In this document: piece after piece, positions 1 to 7,637 of the stretch
Position numbering within the stretch: position 1 is the first letter of the stretch
Layout: each line of letters begins with the position of its first letter
Assembly (NCBI GenBank): GCA_015232795.1
Contig: JADFYX010000044.1
Coordinates: 1-12,266 of the forward strand
Length of the DNA: 12,266 nucleotides
Direction of reading: 5' to 3'
Source: Magnetococcales bacterium
GTDB lineage: Bacteria; Pseudomonadota; Magnetococcia; Magnetococcales; JADFYX01
Notes under the pieces: generated by a model
Seen by the model: only the letters and a program-made list of their open reading frames with translations
Database searches by the model: none
What the model was told of the DNA's origin: nothing
Made by a program: the position numbers and the translations under genes

Positions 1-73
1 TGAAACTGTATTATTATAGAAACTTAGATTAATATCTTGGCTTAGCCTTCTTTGTTGTGGGGAATGTGGTGGA

Positions 74-814
74 ATGACAATAAAAAGCTCTGACCCCATT
101 CCCTCTGAAGCAGTTGTTCTTGCTGGCGGCCTTGGTAAACGGCTGCGACAGTCGGTTCCTGATATCCCAAAACCCATGGCTCCAATAGGTGACAGGCCGT
201 TTTTAGCTCATCTTTTAGAGACACTGGCTACACAAGGCATACACCGGGTTATTCTTTCAGTTGGCTATAAAAGCCAGTATTTTATTGACTATTTTGCCAA
301 TAGTTTTATGGGAATGGAAATTCTTTATGCTATAGAAGACAAACCTATGGGAACTGCTGGTGGGATTCGCTTAGGCTTGGATTTGGTTCTGGGAGATAGG
401 GCTTTTATTCTTAATGGTGACACTTTTTTTGCTGTTCCTCTTATGCAACTTGAAAATACATTGATTAAAAATAGTGCCAGGGTTGTTATGGCTGTAAAAC
501 CCATGGATAATTGCGCCCGTTATGGAGCGGTTCATGTATCTGAAGATGAGGATGGTCGGATAATTGGTTTTAGGGAGAAAGGTCAAGTCGAAGCTGGATT
601 GATTAATGGTGGTGTATTTTTGTTATCTACCGATTTACGTTACGATCTTGTTGGCTGTTTTTCTTTTGAAACAGATTTTCTCCAACAACAAGTTGGCAAT
701 ATGATCATGTCTGCCGAGATATATGACGGTTATTTTATAGATATAGGCATACCGGAAGATTACGTTGCAGCCCAAAAATTTTTAGTTAAACAAACACAAC
801 AGGTTATTGTGTGA
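74..814 (+). CDS. hddC: HddC-like D-glycero-D-manno-heptose 1-phosphate nucleotidyltransferase
   Basis: Sugar-phosphate nucleotidyltransferase of 246 residues, the normal single-domain size. Visible features are the nucleotide-binding loop LAGGLGKRLR (16-25), the following PKPMAPIGDRPFL block (32-44), GTAGG (93-97), NGDTFF (114-119) with the metal-binding Asp116, and IDIGIPEDY (222-230) with the second metal-binding Asp223. The PKPMAPI and NGDTFF wording is typical of HddC, which joins D-glycero-alpha-D-manno-heptose 1-phosphate to GTP to make GDP-heptose in the cytoplasm. The HddA-like kinase at 3284 supports this pathway. The ATG at 74 has a GGGGA Shine-Dalgarno (SD)-like stretch at 59-63. 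The stop overlaps the next start by four bases (GTGA), so translation is probably coupled. All three plus frames upstream close by base 32, so any preceding plus-strand gene ends there or lies outside. Related mannose- or glucose-1-phosphate transferases share the fold, so the exact sugar is inferred. Confidence 0.77.
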   Translation: MTIKSSDPIPSEAVVLAGGLGKRLRQSVPDIPKPMAPIGDRPFLAHLLETLATQGIHRVILSVGYKSQYFIDYFANSFMGMEILYAIEDKPMGTAGGIRLGLDLVLGDRAFILNGDTFFAVPLMQLENTLIKNSARVVMAVKPMDNCARYGAVHVSEDEDGRIIGFREKGQVEAGLINGGVFLLSTDLRYDLVGCFSFETDFLQQQVGNMIMSAEIYDGYFIDIGIPEDYVAAQKFLVKQTQQVIV

Positions 815-2277
815 AAATTCTTTTTTTAAACCCACCATATATGGGCCGTTTCTCACGCACCTCCCGTAGTCCTGCGGTTACCAAGGGCGGTACTTTCTAC
901 TACCCTATATGGCTGGCTTATGCTGCTGGCTATAGCGAAAAAGCAGGTAATGATATTCGTCTATTTGATGCTCCTGCTACAATGTCTGGCATGGATGAGC
1001 TATACTCATTTTTAGGTTCATGGCTGCCACAGTTAGTGGTTATTGATACAAGTACTCCTAGCATTCATAGTGATGCCCTAGTTGCTGCTAATATAAAGGC
1101 TAAATTTCCAAAAGCATTTGTCTTGTTGGTGGGCACTCATCCTTCTGCTCTACCCCAGGAGTCTATTGCACTGGACAAAGCCATAGATGGGGCAGCGGTT
1201 GGAGAGTATGATGCAACCATTGTAGAGCTAGCTGCTGCCTTGGAGAACAACACCCCTTTGACAGATGTTGCAGGGCTGGTATTTCGCCATGATGATAACG
1301 TTGTTAGAACAAAGGCACGAGAACTCATCCTGGATCTTGATTCTATACCCTTTATATCTGAAACTTATAATAAATATCTAAATATTTCTGACTATTTTTT
1401 TGCTGCTGCCAACTATCCCATGGTGATGATTATTACTGGGCGTGGCTGTCCCCACCGCTGTTTTTTTTGTGTTTATCCGCAAACCTTTCACTCCCATAAA
1501 TACCGGGTTCGTAGTGCTAAAAATGTTGTCGATGAGTTTGAATATATCACTAAAAATCTACCCCAAGTACAAGAGATCGGCATTGAGGATGACTGTTTTA
1601 CCGCTAGTCCCAGCCATGTGCGAGAAATTTGTGAAGGGATTATCAGTCGTGGTATCAAAATAAAATGGTACTGCAATGTTAGGGGCGACGTAAAACTAGA
1701 CCTGTTAAAACTAATGAAACAAGCAGGATGTCGCCTTGTAACCGTGGGATTTGAAAGTGGTGATCAATCAATTTTAGATGGAATGAAAAAAGGGATAAAA
1801 CTGAAAAAATATCTACAGTTTGTCAAAGATGTTAAACAGGCCGGGTTGATGGTCCATGGCTGTATGATGGTGGGTAATCCTGGAGATACCAGAGAGACCC
1901 TAAGTGCCAGTTATGAATTTAGTGTCAAGGCCAACTGTGACAGCATGCAGTTCTACCCCTTATATGTTTACCCAGGTACTGAGGCTTACGATTGGGCTGT
2001 AGAAAAAAATTATCTGACAACCACAAATTTTTCCCAGTGGCTTACCTCCGATGGTCTACATAACTGTGTACTTGATACACCAGAGTTATCATCCAAAGAG
2101 ATGGTGGAGTTGTGTGATTATTATCTTAAAAAATATCATCTAAGACCACGTTATATCATAATGAAACTGTGGCAGGGTCTGTTTAATCCCAGTGAGGGAT
2201 ATCGTACACTACTTTCGGCAAAGGTGTTTTTTAGTAAATTTTTTACAGGTCAGTTGGGGAGACAAAACCATGATTGA
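811..2277 (+). CDS. B12-binding-domain radical SAM protein of a glycan cluster
   Basis: A 488-residue protein with the layout of cobalamin-binding radical SAM enzymes. The N-terminal part (about 1-170) starts MKILFLNPPY and contains LLVGTHPSALPQE (105-117) and GEYD (131-134), as in the B12-binding Rossmann domain; I see no strict DxHxxG cobalamin-ligand motif, which many members lack. The radical SAM core follows, with the [4Fe-4S] cysteines Cys213, Cys217 and Cys220 (CxxxCxxC), GIEDDCF (257-263), GFESGD (313-318), MMVGNPGDT (352-360) and YPGTEAY (387-393). The start is GTG, four bases inside hddC, with AGG at 801-803. The family includes methylases and ring or lipid-modifying enzymes such as BchE and HpnR. 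Its place between HddC and glycosyltransferases suggests it modifies a sugar or glycolipid. The reaction and substrate cannot be told from the sequence. Confidence 0.88.
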   Translation: MKILFLNPPYMGRFSRTSRSPAVTKGGTFYYPIWLAYAAGYSEKAGNDIRLFDAPATMSGMDELYSFLGSWLPQLVVIDTSTPSIHSDALVAANIKAKFPKAFVLLVGTHPSALPQESIALDKAIDGAAVGEYDATIVELAAALENNTPLTDVAGLVFRHDDNVVRTKARELILDLDSIPFISETYNKYLNISDYFFAAANYPMVMIITGRGCPHRCFFCVYPQTFHSHKYRVRSAKNVVDEFEYITKNLPQVQEIGIEDDCFTASPSHVREICEGIISRGIKIKWYCNVRGDVKLDLLKLMKQAGCRLVTVGFESGDQSILDGMKKGIKLKKYLQFVKDVKQAGLMVHGCMMVGNPGDTRETLSASYEFSVKANCDSMQFYPLYVYPGTEAYDWAVEKNYLTTTNFSQWLTSDGLHNCVLDTPELSSKEMVELCDYYLKKYHLRPRYIIMKLWQGLFNPSEGYRTLLSAKVFFSKFFTGQLGRQNHD

Positions 2278-3262
2278 TATCTCGGTTGTAGTTGTCTGCT
2301 TTAATGAAGAAGAGAACATTTGGGCCTGTTTAGAATCCCTAACTCTCCAGAGCTACCCAATAGTTAACTGTGAAATTATAGTTGTAGATGGTGGTTCGCA
2401 AGATAATACTCAAAAAATTATTTTAGATTTTGTAAAAGAGTATAAGCATATAAAGATGGTAGTAGAGCCAAGAAAAGGTACTGCCATAGGTCGCAATGCT
2501 GGTGTTGCTGCTGCACAATATCCTTTTATCGCGTTTATTGATGCAGATTGCGAAGCACCACCAGATTGGCTTGAAAGATTGGCAAGCAATTTTGAAGAAC
2601 ATAGCAAATCTGATTCGCAACTGGTTGCTGTAGGAGGTGGTAACATACCACCTCCTGACAGTGGCCCATTTGTGCAAGCTGTAGGAGTAGCTATGGACTC
2701 CTTTGCGGGTAGTTTTAACAGTGCCCAAGGTCGTCAGTTTGCCGAGGCTAAATATGTACCAAGCTTGGCAACCCTGAATGTAATCTACAAAAAACAGGCA
2801 ATTGTTGATGTGGGAGGGTTTGATGTCTCCCTTGGTAGTGAAGCCGAAGATGCCGAGCTAAATTTTCGCCTTTTCAACCAAAATAAGCGGTTTATTTTTA
2901 TTCCCGACCTCCATGTTTTACATAAATTTCGTCCTACACCAGCCGTTTGGTACAAAAACATGGTCCGCTATGGCAGGGGGCGTGCCCGCCTACTTAAACG
3001 CCATAAAAACATGTGGTCTATCTCTTATATCTTACCTCCAATATTTCTTGCTGCCTTTTGTTCCATGGCACTCATGTTTTTCCATCCTATATTTGCGCTG
3101 CCAATATTATATTTTCCCTTTATAATAATTTATGGGACGATGCTCTCTTTTAAAAAAAACCGTATCGCTTTATCTCTACACGTAGCTTTGGTATTTATAG
3201 TGCAGCATTTTGCTTATGCTATTGGTGAGGTGTCTGGACTGTTAAATCCACGGGTTAAATAA
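2270..3262 (+). CDS. Family 2 glycosyltransferase with C-terminal membrane helices
   Basis: A 330-residue inverting GT-A glycosyltransferase. Motifs: VVVVCFNEEENI (6-17) at the nucleotide-binding strand, VVDGGSQDNT (38-47), the metal and nucleotide-sugar binding DAD (Asp91, Asp93) in FIDADCEAP, and EAEDAELNFRL (191-201) corresponding to the acceptor-side ED motif. Three hydrophobic stretches near 252-272, 274-292 and 300-320 should anchor it in the inner membrane with the catalytic domain in the cytoplasm. It resembles the succinoglycan ExoM/ExoA type of GT2. The ATG at 2270 is chosen because GGGGAGA lies just upstream (2256-2262) and the protein then begins directly with the GT2 first strand; a longer reading frame from 2192 would add residues with no family match inside the radical SAM gene. 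The start overlaps the radical SAM stop by eight bases, suggesting coupled translation. Donor and acceptor sugars are unknown. Confidence 0.88.
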   Translation: MIDISVVVVCFNEEENIWACLESLTLQSYPIVNCEIIVVDGGSQDNTQKIILDFVKEYKHIKMVVEPRKGTAIGRNAGVAAAQYPFIAFIDADCEAPPDWLERLASNFEEHSKSDSQLVAVGGGNIPPPDSGPFVQAVGVAMDSFAGSFNSAQGRQFAEAKYVPSLATLNVIYKKQAIVDVGGFDVSLGSEAEDAELNFRLFNQNKRFIFIPDLHVLHKFRPTPAVWYKNMVRYGRGRARLLKRHKNMWSISYILPPIFLAAFCSMALMFFHPIFALPILYFPFIIIYGTMLSFKKNRIALSLHVALVFIVQHFAYAIGEVSGLLNPRVK

Positions 3263-3283
3263 TCTACAGGAAATCACAAAAAA

Positions 3284-4252
3284 ATGATAATCACCAGAAC
3301 TCCTTTTAGAGTTAGTTTTGCCGGTGGTGGTAGTGATTTACAAGCCTATTACGGTAAACGGTCATATGGGGCTGTGGTTAGTGCTGCCATACAGAGCTAT
3401 ATGTATATAATCATCCACCCCTATTTTCATGACAAAATCCGCATTAAATATTCCAAAACAGAAGATGCTGAATCTGTAGATGAGATACAACACCCAATTG
3501 TGCGCGAAGTTTTGCGTAAGGTTGCTGTGGGTAAGGGGATTGAGATTGCATCTTTTGCTGATGTACCAGCAGGAACGGGCCTTGGTTCTTCAAGCTCTTT
3601 TACCGTTGGTCTGCTCCACGCTCTTTATGCCTACAAGGGAGAAGATGTAACTAAAGAAAAATTGGCTCGTGAGGCTTGTGAGATAGAGATAGAGCTATTA
3701 AAAGAGCCTATAGGCAAGCAGGATCAATATGCAGCGGCATTTGGTGGATTGAACTATATCCGTTTTAACCAGGATGAGTCGGTAAATATCGCTCCCATCT
3801 CTTTAGAGCAAAATGGGGTTGCTCAACTCTCTGAAAAACTACGGCTCTATTATGTAGGTGGCATACGTTCTGCCAGCAACATTCTGTCCCAACAAAAAGC
3901 TAACTTAAAACAAGAACATAAACTTGCCCAACTTGATAAAATGGTAGCTCTCGCTGACGATTTAAGAGATAGTTTTCATGAATGGAATGTTGATCATTTA
4001 GCCAAAAACCTCTATCAAGGGTGGCAATATAAACAGGGTTTAGCAAGTGGAATAGGCAATGACCATGTTGGAGAGTTGATGGAGCAGGCTTTAAAACTCG
4101 GAGCTAAGGGTGGTAAACTTCTTGGTGCAGGTGGAACTGGTTTTTTATTGCTGTATGCAGATAATCACGAAGAAATCACCAAAAATCTTAATTGTCGCAC
4201 CCTCCCCTTTTTAATTGACAATGAAGGCTCTAAAGTTTTACCCAACCTTTAA
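3284..4252 (+). CDS. hddA: HddA-like D-glycero-alpha-D-manno-heptose 7-phosphate kinase (GHMP kinase)
   Basis: A 322-residue GHMP-superfamily kinase. It opens with MIITRTPFRVSFAGGGSDL, typical of HddA and related sugar kinases. The ATP-binding loop PAGTGLGSSSS is at 95-105, KQDQYAAAFGG at 145-155 and the third GHMP motif GGKLLGAGGTGFLL at 276-289. HddA phosphorylates D-glycero-alpha-D-manno-heptose 7-phosphate at O1, giving the 1,7-bisphosphate; a GmhB-type phosphatase then prepares the substrate for HddC. Pairing with the HddC-like gene at the head of the cluster is the main reason for the specific name. A fucokinase- or galactokinase-like sugar kinase is the alternative. The ATG at 3284 has AGGAAA at 3268-3273, ten bases upstream. 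It follows the GT2 gene by only 21 bases, so it is most likely in the same transcript. Confidence 0.82.
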   Translation: MIITRTPFRVSFAGGGSDLQAYYGKRSYGAVVSAAIQSYMYIIIHPYFHDKIRIKYSKTEDAESVDEIQHPIVREVLRKVAVGKGIEIASFADVPAGTGLGSSSSFTVGLLHALYAYKGEDVTKEKLAREACEIEIELLKEPIGKQDQYAAAFGGLNYIRFNQDESVNIAPISLEQNGVAQLSEKLRLYYVGGIRSASNILSQQKANLKQEHKLAQLDKMVALADDLRDSFHEWNVDHLAKNLYQGWQYKQGLASGIGNDHVGELMEQALKLGAKGGKLLGAGGTGFLLLYADNHEEITKNLNCRTLPFLIDNEGSKVLPNL

Positions 4253-4356
4253 AAACTGTATGATTTTGCCTTTGACTTTTTACTTTTTGGGCATCATCCT
4301 AGGCTTTGTTTAAGTTTCTGTTTTTTGGTATCTAACTTCTTAAAAAGAGATTTATT
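4253..4356 (+). other. Gap between the hddA and GT2-DUF2304 parts of the cluster
   Basis: This 104-base, T-rich spacer is the only real gap within the plus-strand cluster. I see no strong hairpin followed by a T run, so no intrinsic terminator is called. A TTGACT box at 4272-4277 has no well-spaced -10 partner. The downstream genes may be read through from upstream or start from a weak promoter here. Confidence 0.4.
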
Positions 4357-5097
4357 GTGGTAGATAGCAAAACTGCTGCACAACCCTTACATTGTTTGGT
4401 AATTATACCAGCCTATAACGAAGCCAATGAAATTGGTGATGTTATATCACAACTACACAAACAGGGTTTTGATGTGGTTGTAATAGATGACAATTCCGCA
4501 GATGACACAGCTAAAATAGTAAAACAACACGGAGCCACACTCCTGCAACACTGTTCAAATATGGGGTATGGAGTTGCTCTGCAAACCGGCTACCGTTATG
4601 CAATTCAAAAAAAATATGAACGTGTTGTACAGATGGATGGAGATGGACAGCATTCACCCCAATTTGTCAAAACTCTAATTGATGCTCTAGATGAAAAGCA
4701 GGTTGACTTGGTGATTGGTAACCGTCACATGATGGTTGGCAGTTATAAAGTGCCCAGACATCGCAGAGCAGGTCAGAAACTGTTTAGCACCCTTTTGCAT
4801 ATGTTCTCTGGCCTTAAAATAGATGATCCCACGAGTGGTTTTCAGGCTTTGCGTCGCAATGTATTAAAGTTTTATGTTAGCGATCTTTTTCCCGATGATT
4901 TTCCCGATGCCAATATTCTGCTTTTATGTCGTAGAATGGGATTTAAAATTGTAGAAGTGCCCGTTGTTATGCATGAATCTAATGGAGTTTCTATGCATAG
5001 AGGCTTTTGGCGACCTATTTTTTACGTAACCCTAATATTTTTTTCCATCTTGGTGGGGATGTTTACAAAACTACCAAAAAGAGAGGATGAAAATTAA
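4357..5097 (+). CDS. Dolichyl-phosphate mannose synthase-like GT2 glycosyltransferase
   Basis: A 246-residue GT2 enzyme of the DPM1/DPG-synthase type. Motifs: VIIPAYNEANEI (15-26), VVIDDNSADDT (41-51), the metal-binding DGDGQHS (94-100, Asp94 and Asp96), VIGNR (119-123) and DPTSGFQALRR (157-167). A hydrophobic segment near 221-236 is followed by a basic tail, so it probably sits at the cytoplasmic face of the inner membrane. Enzymes of this group load a sugar from a nucleotide donor onto polyprenyl phosphate, giving a lipid-linked donor for reactions outside the membrane; some transfer sugars to other lipids. The start is GTG at 4357 with the purine-rich AAAGAGA just upstream. The DUF2304 gene begins three bases after its stop, a common pairing for this GT2 type. 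The sugar, possibly heptose in this context, is inference. Confidence 0.86.
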   Translation: MVDSKTAAQPLHCLVIIPAYNEANEIGDVISQLHKQGFDVVVIDDNSADDTAKIVKQHGATLLQHCSNMGYGVALQTGYRYAIQKKYERVVQMDGDGQHSPQFVKTLIDALDEKQVDLVIGNRHMMVGSYKVPRHRRAGQKLFSTLLHMFSGLKIDDPTSGFQALRRNVLKFYVSDLFPDDFPDANILLLCRRMGFKIVEVPVVMHESNGVSMHRGFWRPIFYVTLIFFSILVGMFTKLPKREDEN

Positions 5098-5100
5098 AAG

Positions 5101-5481
5101 ATGACTCCCAAACAGTATATTCTCCTGATAGTACTTGGTCTTCTCTCCCTAATTTTGGTAACCACCCTTATCCAAAAAAATCGCATCCGTATTCGCTACA
5201 GTATACTTTGGGTTGCTATCAGTCTATTTTTTTTAACCATTCCACTATTTGTAAATTTTTATACCGCTGTGGGAGAGCTTATAGGTATTTTAAGCCCTAT
5301 CTCCTTGTTTTTCTTTGGAGCCACTATAGGGCTGTTTCTGCTTAGTTTACAGTTTACCTTGGCCCTAAGTGTCGCTTTTCACCAACGTAAAGACACTGTT
5401 CAGCAAACAGCACTTCTAGAAGAAAGAATTGAAAAGTTGGAAAAACAGTTGGCAATTCAGCAACAGGACGGTGCTCAGTAA
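5101..5481 (+). CDS. DUF2304 family small membrane protein
   Basis: A 126-residue protein with three hydrophobic helices near 5-23, 36-55 and 65-90. The last ends in a hydrophilic, charged tail (about 98-122) whose EERIEKLEKQL pattern suggests a short coiled coil. Size, helix order and the QKNRIRIRYSILW stretch after helix 1 fit DUF2304 proteins, which are repeatedly found next to DPM1-like GT2 genes. The likely role is a membrane partner or anchor of the GT2 at 4357; the biochemical function is not known to me. GAGAGGA at 5081-5087 lies about 13 bases before the ATG, inside the end of the GT2 gene. The last seven bases overlap the end of the convergent membrane-protein gene on the other strand. 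Confidence 0.82.
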   Translation: MTPKQYILLIVLGLLSLILVTTLIQKNRIRIRYSILWVAISLFFLTIPLFVNFYTAVGELIGILSPISLFFFGATIGLFLLSLQFTLALSVAFHQRKDTVQQTALLEERIEKLEKQLAIQQQDGAQ

Positions 5482-7637
5482 GTATTCAACAGTGTCCAAT
5501 ATACAGATTTTAAATTTAAAAATAGCTGAATCAGACGATCAGTAGCCAAAAACGGAACTATAGAGTAAAACCCACACAAAATTCCAACTACACTCTGCAT
5601 TTTTTTAGAGCCATAAAATCCAATTATTATTAAACTTACAAAATTAAGCAGATATACGGGAGTCTCTATAAAACGGGACTTTGCGTGGTCGGCATGAGCC
5701 ATTGATGACAGATCAACAAAGCTCATAAAAAACAAAAACATTGGAACAACTGCAACAAGAAGTATAAAAAGGTTGCCTAAAAACTCTTTTCTACCCTGCC
5801 TTGGTCTATCTTGACTATGACCCAAAATCAGCAAGAGATATGTAAATAGCCATAACAGAATATATTTGCCATAATAGGCGATAAAATACGTACCGCCACG
5901 TTCATACTCAAATTGGTGGGCGTAACCAGCATGATTCCAGGATAATTTTCCTTCACTAGGGTCATCACTCATACCTCTGTGTATTCGCTGGTCTGAAAAA
6001 ATATTTTCTACCTTATCAATAAACGTCTCACCCGCAATATCAATCTGCATATTTATATGGTGAGCTTTATTAACCACCAAAAGTCTGGAGGCAAAAGGGG
6101 TGGTACTTTGGAATGTGCGCATTTCATCTTTAGGGAAATATAAATTTTGTTCAACATGGTCAAAAACACCGTTATACAACCTCTGAGCTATTGAGTTATT
6201 AACAAAGATATTGCCAAACAGCACAAGCCCCACCAATACTGAAATATTAAATAAAACAATGTTGGCTAAAAGCTGTCCACCACCTTCAGCCTGTCGCCAA
6301 CTTACCAAAGAACGCCAAAGGCGAGGCAGCCCCCAATAAAGGGAGAGCAATAAAACACCCCCAACAACTACAAGGCGAAGCCATACCGACAAAGTACCAG
6401 CAAATGGAATAAAAAAGAGTAGAATCGACCCCGTAATAGCACCAAGAACCAATGTATGTTCTAAATATTTAGACCAACCGTTAGGTGAGCGATAAGATAA
6501 AAGGCCAATACCGCTAAAAGTAACCACAACCATTGCCCATAAAGGAGCAGCGATTGATGAAGTGGACAGACCTAAACCAGCTAAAATATAAAACAGCGGT
6601 GATAGATGACTACGGCGATCATGATAGTTCAGCAATGAAGCAACAAGAAACAGCAAAAATGCTATACCAGCTATTCGGGAGTTAATTATAAAGAAAAAAG
6701 GGTTGATAGAGGTAAACAGTACATAATATTTGTGAGGTAGCAGAGTCGAGTTACCAAGCATTAAAAACAGAGCGAATAAAAAGGAGAGCTTAAAGCTAAC
6801 CTTAAACCGCATAAAAGCCAGCACCAAAAAGGTCCAAAGGGAAATTTTTAACAATCCCAATGTCACCCACCAGGAGAGAATTGGCTGAAAAGATGTTTTT
6901 AAATATGAAGTAAGAAAAAAATCAAACAGCCATTTATCATAATGCTGGGAAATAAAAGGAAAATAGCGAACCCCCTGCTCTTTCCAAAAAGTCAAAAGAT
7001 AGGCGTAGGTTACAACTGGTCCATGGCTAACATATCTAAACCATCCCAATGTAACCTGTGATAATAAAATAGCAGTTAAACCCAAAAGAAAAAGAGATAA
7101 AAATAGTCTCTGCCGCTTTACTGCGGCAAAACAACCCTTAAGAGTAACCGTGTTAGTCACCCCAATTGCAACCACATTGGCCAGAGCATTGCGTTGAAAA
7201 TAGAGGGTAATAAGCAGAAGAATGGTAGCAGCAACCGGATAGCAGTTATTGTAGGGTATAAAAAGGGAGACAATTCGGATAATACCTAAAGAGGAAATAT
7301 AACCGATAAAAAATGAGGCAACTAGTTTAGGTAAAAGCCCTGTAGCAGTTAAAGGGGAAAAAAATTGTTTTGTCAGGCTATAACCAAATGCAGAAATCAA
7401 GGTGTAGTTAATAGCCATAAACAGCAAGGCAAAAGGGGTGAAGTTTTTATAGACTATCTCTTTATCAAATGGTTTGGATATTTCAAATACGGTGGAGTTC
7501 TCAGGGTTGGCATAGATGGAGATCAATAAAAATATTATTGTCACCCCCCCCAAGGCCATAAAAGAGTTTTTTAGCAACCTGTCTTTTGGCAACTCTTTAA
7601 CCATGGGAGTTTTATTGCCTTGTTGCAGGTTATTCAT
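5475..7637 (-). CDS. Large polytopic membrane protein of unknown function
   Basis: I do not recognise this 720-residue protein. It is very hydrophobic, with some 13-16 predicted membrane segments (for example near 27-42, 66-84, 104-123, 179-195, 252-276, 321-336, 346-380, 396-434, 457-477, 590-606, 619-640, 661-676, 682-697). A long hydrophilic loop spans about 478-588, and a shorter aromatic-rich loop lies near 198-250 (GWFRYVSHGP, SQHYDKWLFDF). The first loop carries acidic residues (Glu52, Asp58, Glu60). This layout resembles GT-C glycosyltransferases or O-antigen-type membrane enzymes, but no diagnostic motif is clear. The ATG at 7637 is preferred because it sits in an ATGAATAA overlap with the rnhB stop and has a GGGGGA-containing stretch upstream; the next in-frame ATG is at 7604. 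A reading frame open to 7715 would intrude deep into rnhB. It is probably co-translated with rnhB and convergent with the glycan cluster. Confidence 0.82.
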   Translation of the reverse strand: MNNLQQGNKTPMVKELPKDRLLKNSFMALGGVTIIFLLISIYANPENSTVFEISKPFDKEIVYKNFTPFALLFMAINYTLISAFGYSLTKQFFSPLTATGLLPKLVASFFIGYISSLGIIRIVSLFIPYNNCYPVAATILLLITLYFQRNALANVVAIGVTNTVTLKGCFAAVKRQRLFLSLFLLGLTAILLSQVTLGWFRYVSHGPVVTYAYLLTFWKEQGVRYFPFISQHYDKWLFDFFLTSYLKTSFQPILSWWVTLGLLKISLWTFLVLAFMRFKVSFKLSFLFALFLMLGNSTLLPHKYYVLFTSINPFFFIINSRIAGIAFLLFLVASLLNYHDRRSHLSPLFYILAGLGLSTSSIAAPLWAMVVVTFSGIGLLSYRSPNGWSKYLEHTLVLGAITGSILLFFIPFAGTLSVWLRLVVVGGVLLLSLYWGLPRLWRSLVSWRQAEGGGQLLANIVLFNISVLVGLVLFGNIFVNNSIAQRLYNGVFDHVEQNLYFPKDEMRTFQSTTPFASRLLVVNKAHHINMQIDIAGETFIDKVENIFSDQRIHRGMSDDPSEGKLSWNHAGYAHQFEYERGGTYFIAYYGKYILLWLFTYLLLILGHSQDRPRQGRKEFLGNLFILLVAVVPMFLFFMSFVDLSSMAHADHAKSRFIETPVYLLNFVSLIIIGFYGSKKMQSVVGILCGFYSIVPFLATDRLIQLFLNLKSVYWTLLNTY
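5508..5521. repeat. Perfect 14-base AT palindrome
   Basis: TTTTAAATTTAAAA reads the same on both strands. It lies inside the 3' end of the membrane-protein gene, 27 bases past the plus-strand DUF2304 stop. It contains no G or C and would form only a weak hairpin, so it is a poor terminator. It is most likely a by-product of AT-rich codons for Phe, Leu, Asn and Lys. Confidence 0.3.

Noticed and set aside
2192..2269. Upstream extension of the GT2 reading frame
   Set aside because: The 26 extra residues have no GT2 similarity and lie within the radical SAM gene; the ATG at 2270 has a good SD sequence and starts at the first GT2 strand.
4253..4356. Promoter with TTGACT at 4272-4277 before the DPM1-like gene
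   Set aside because: The best -10-like partner (CATCAT at 4292) is only 14 bases away and matches poorly.
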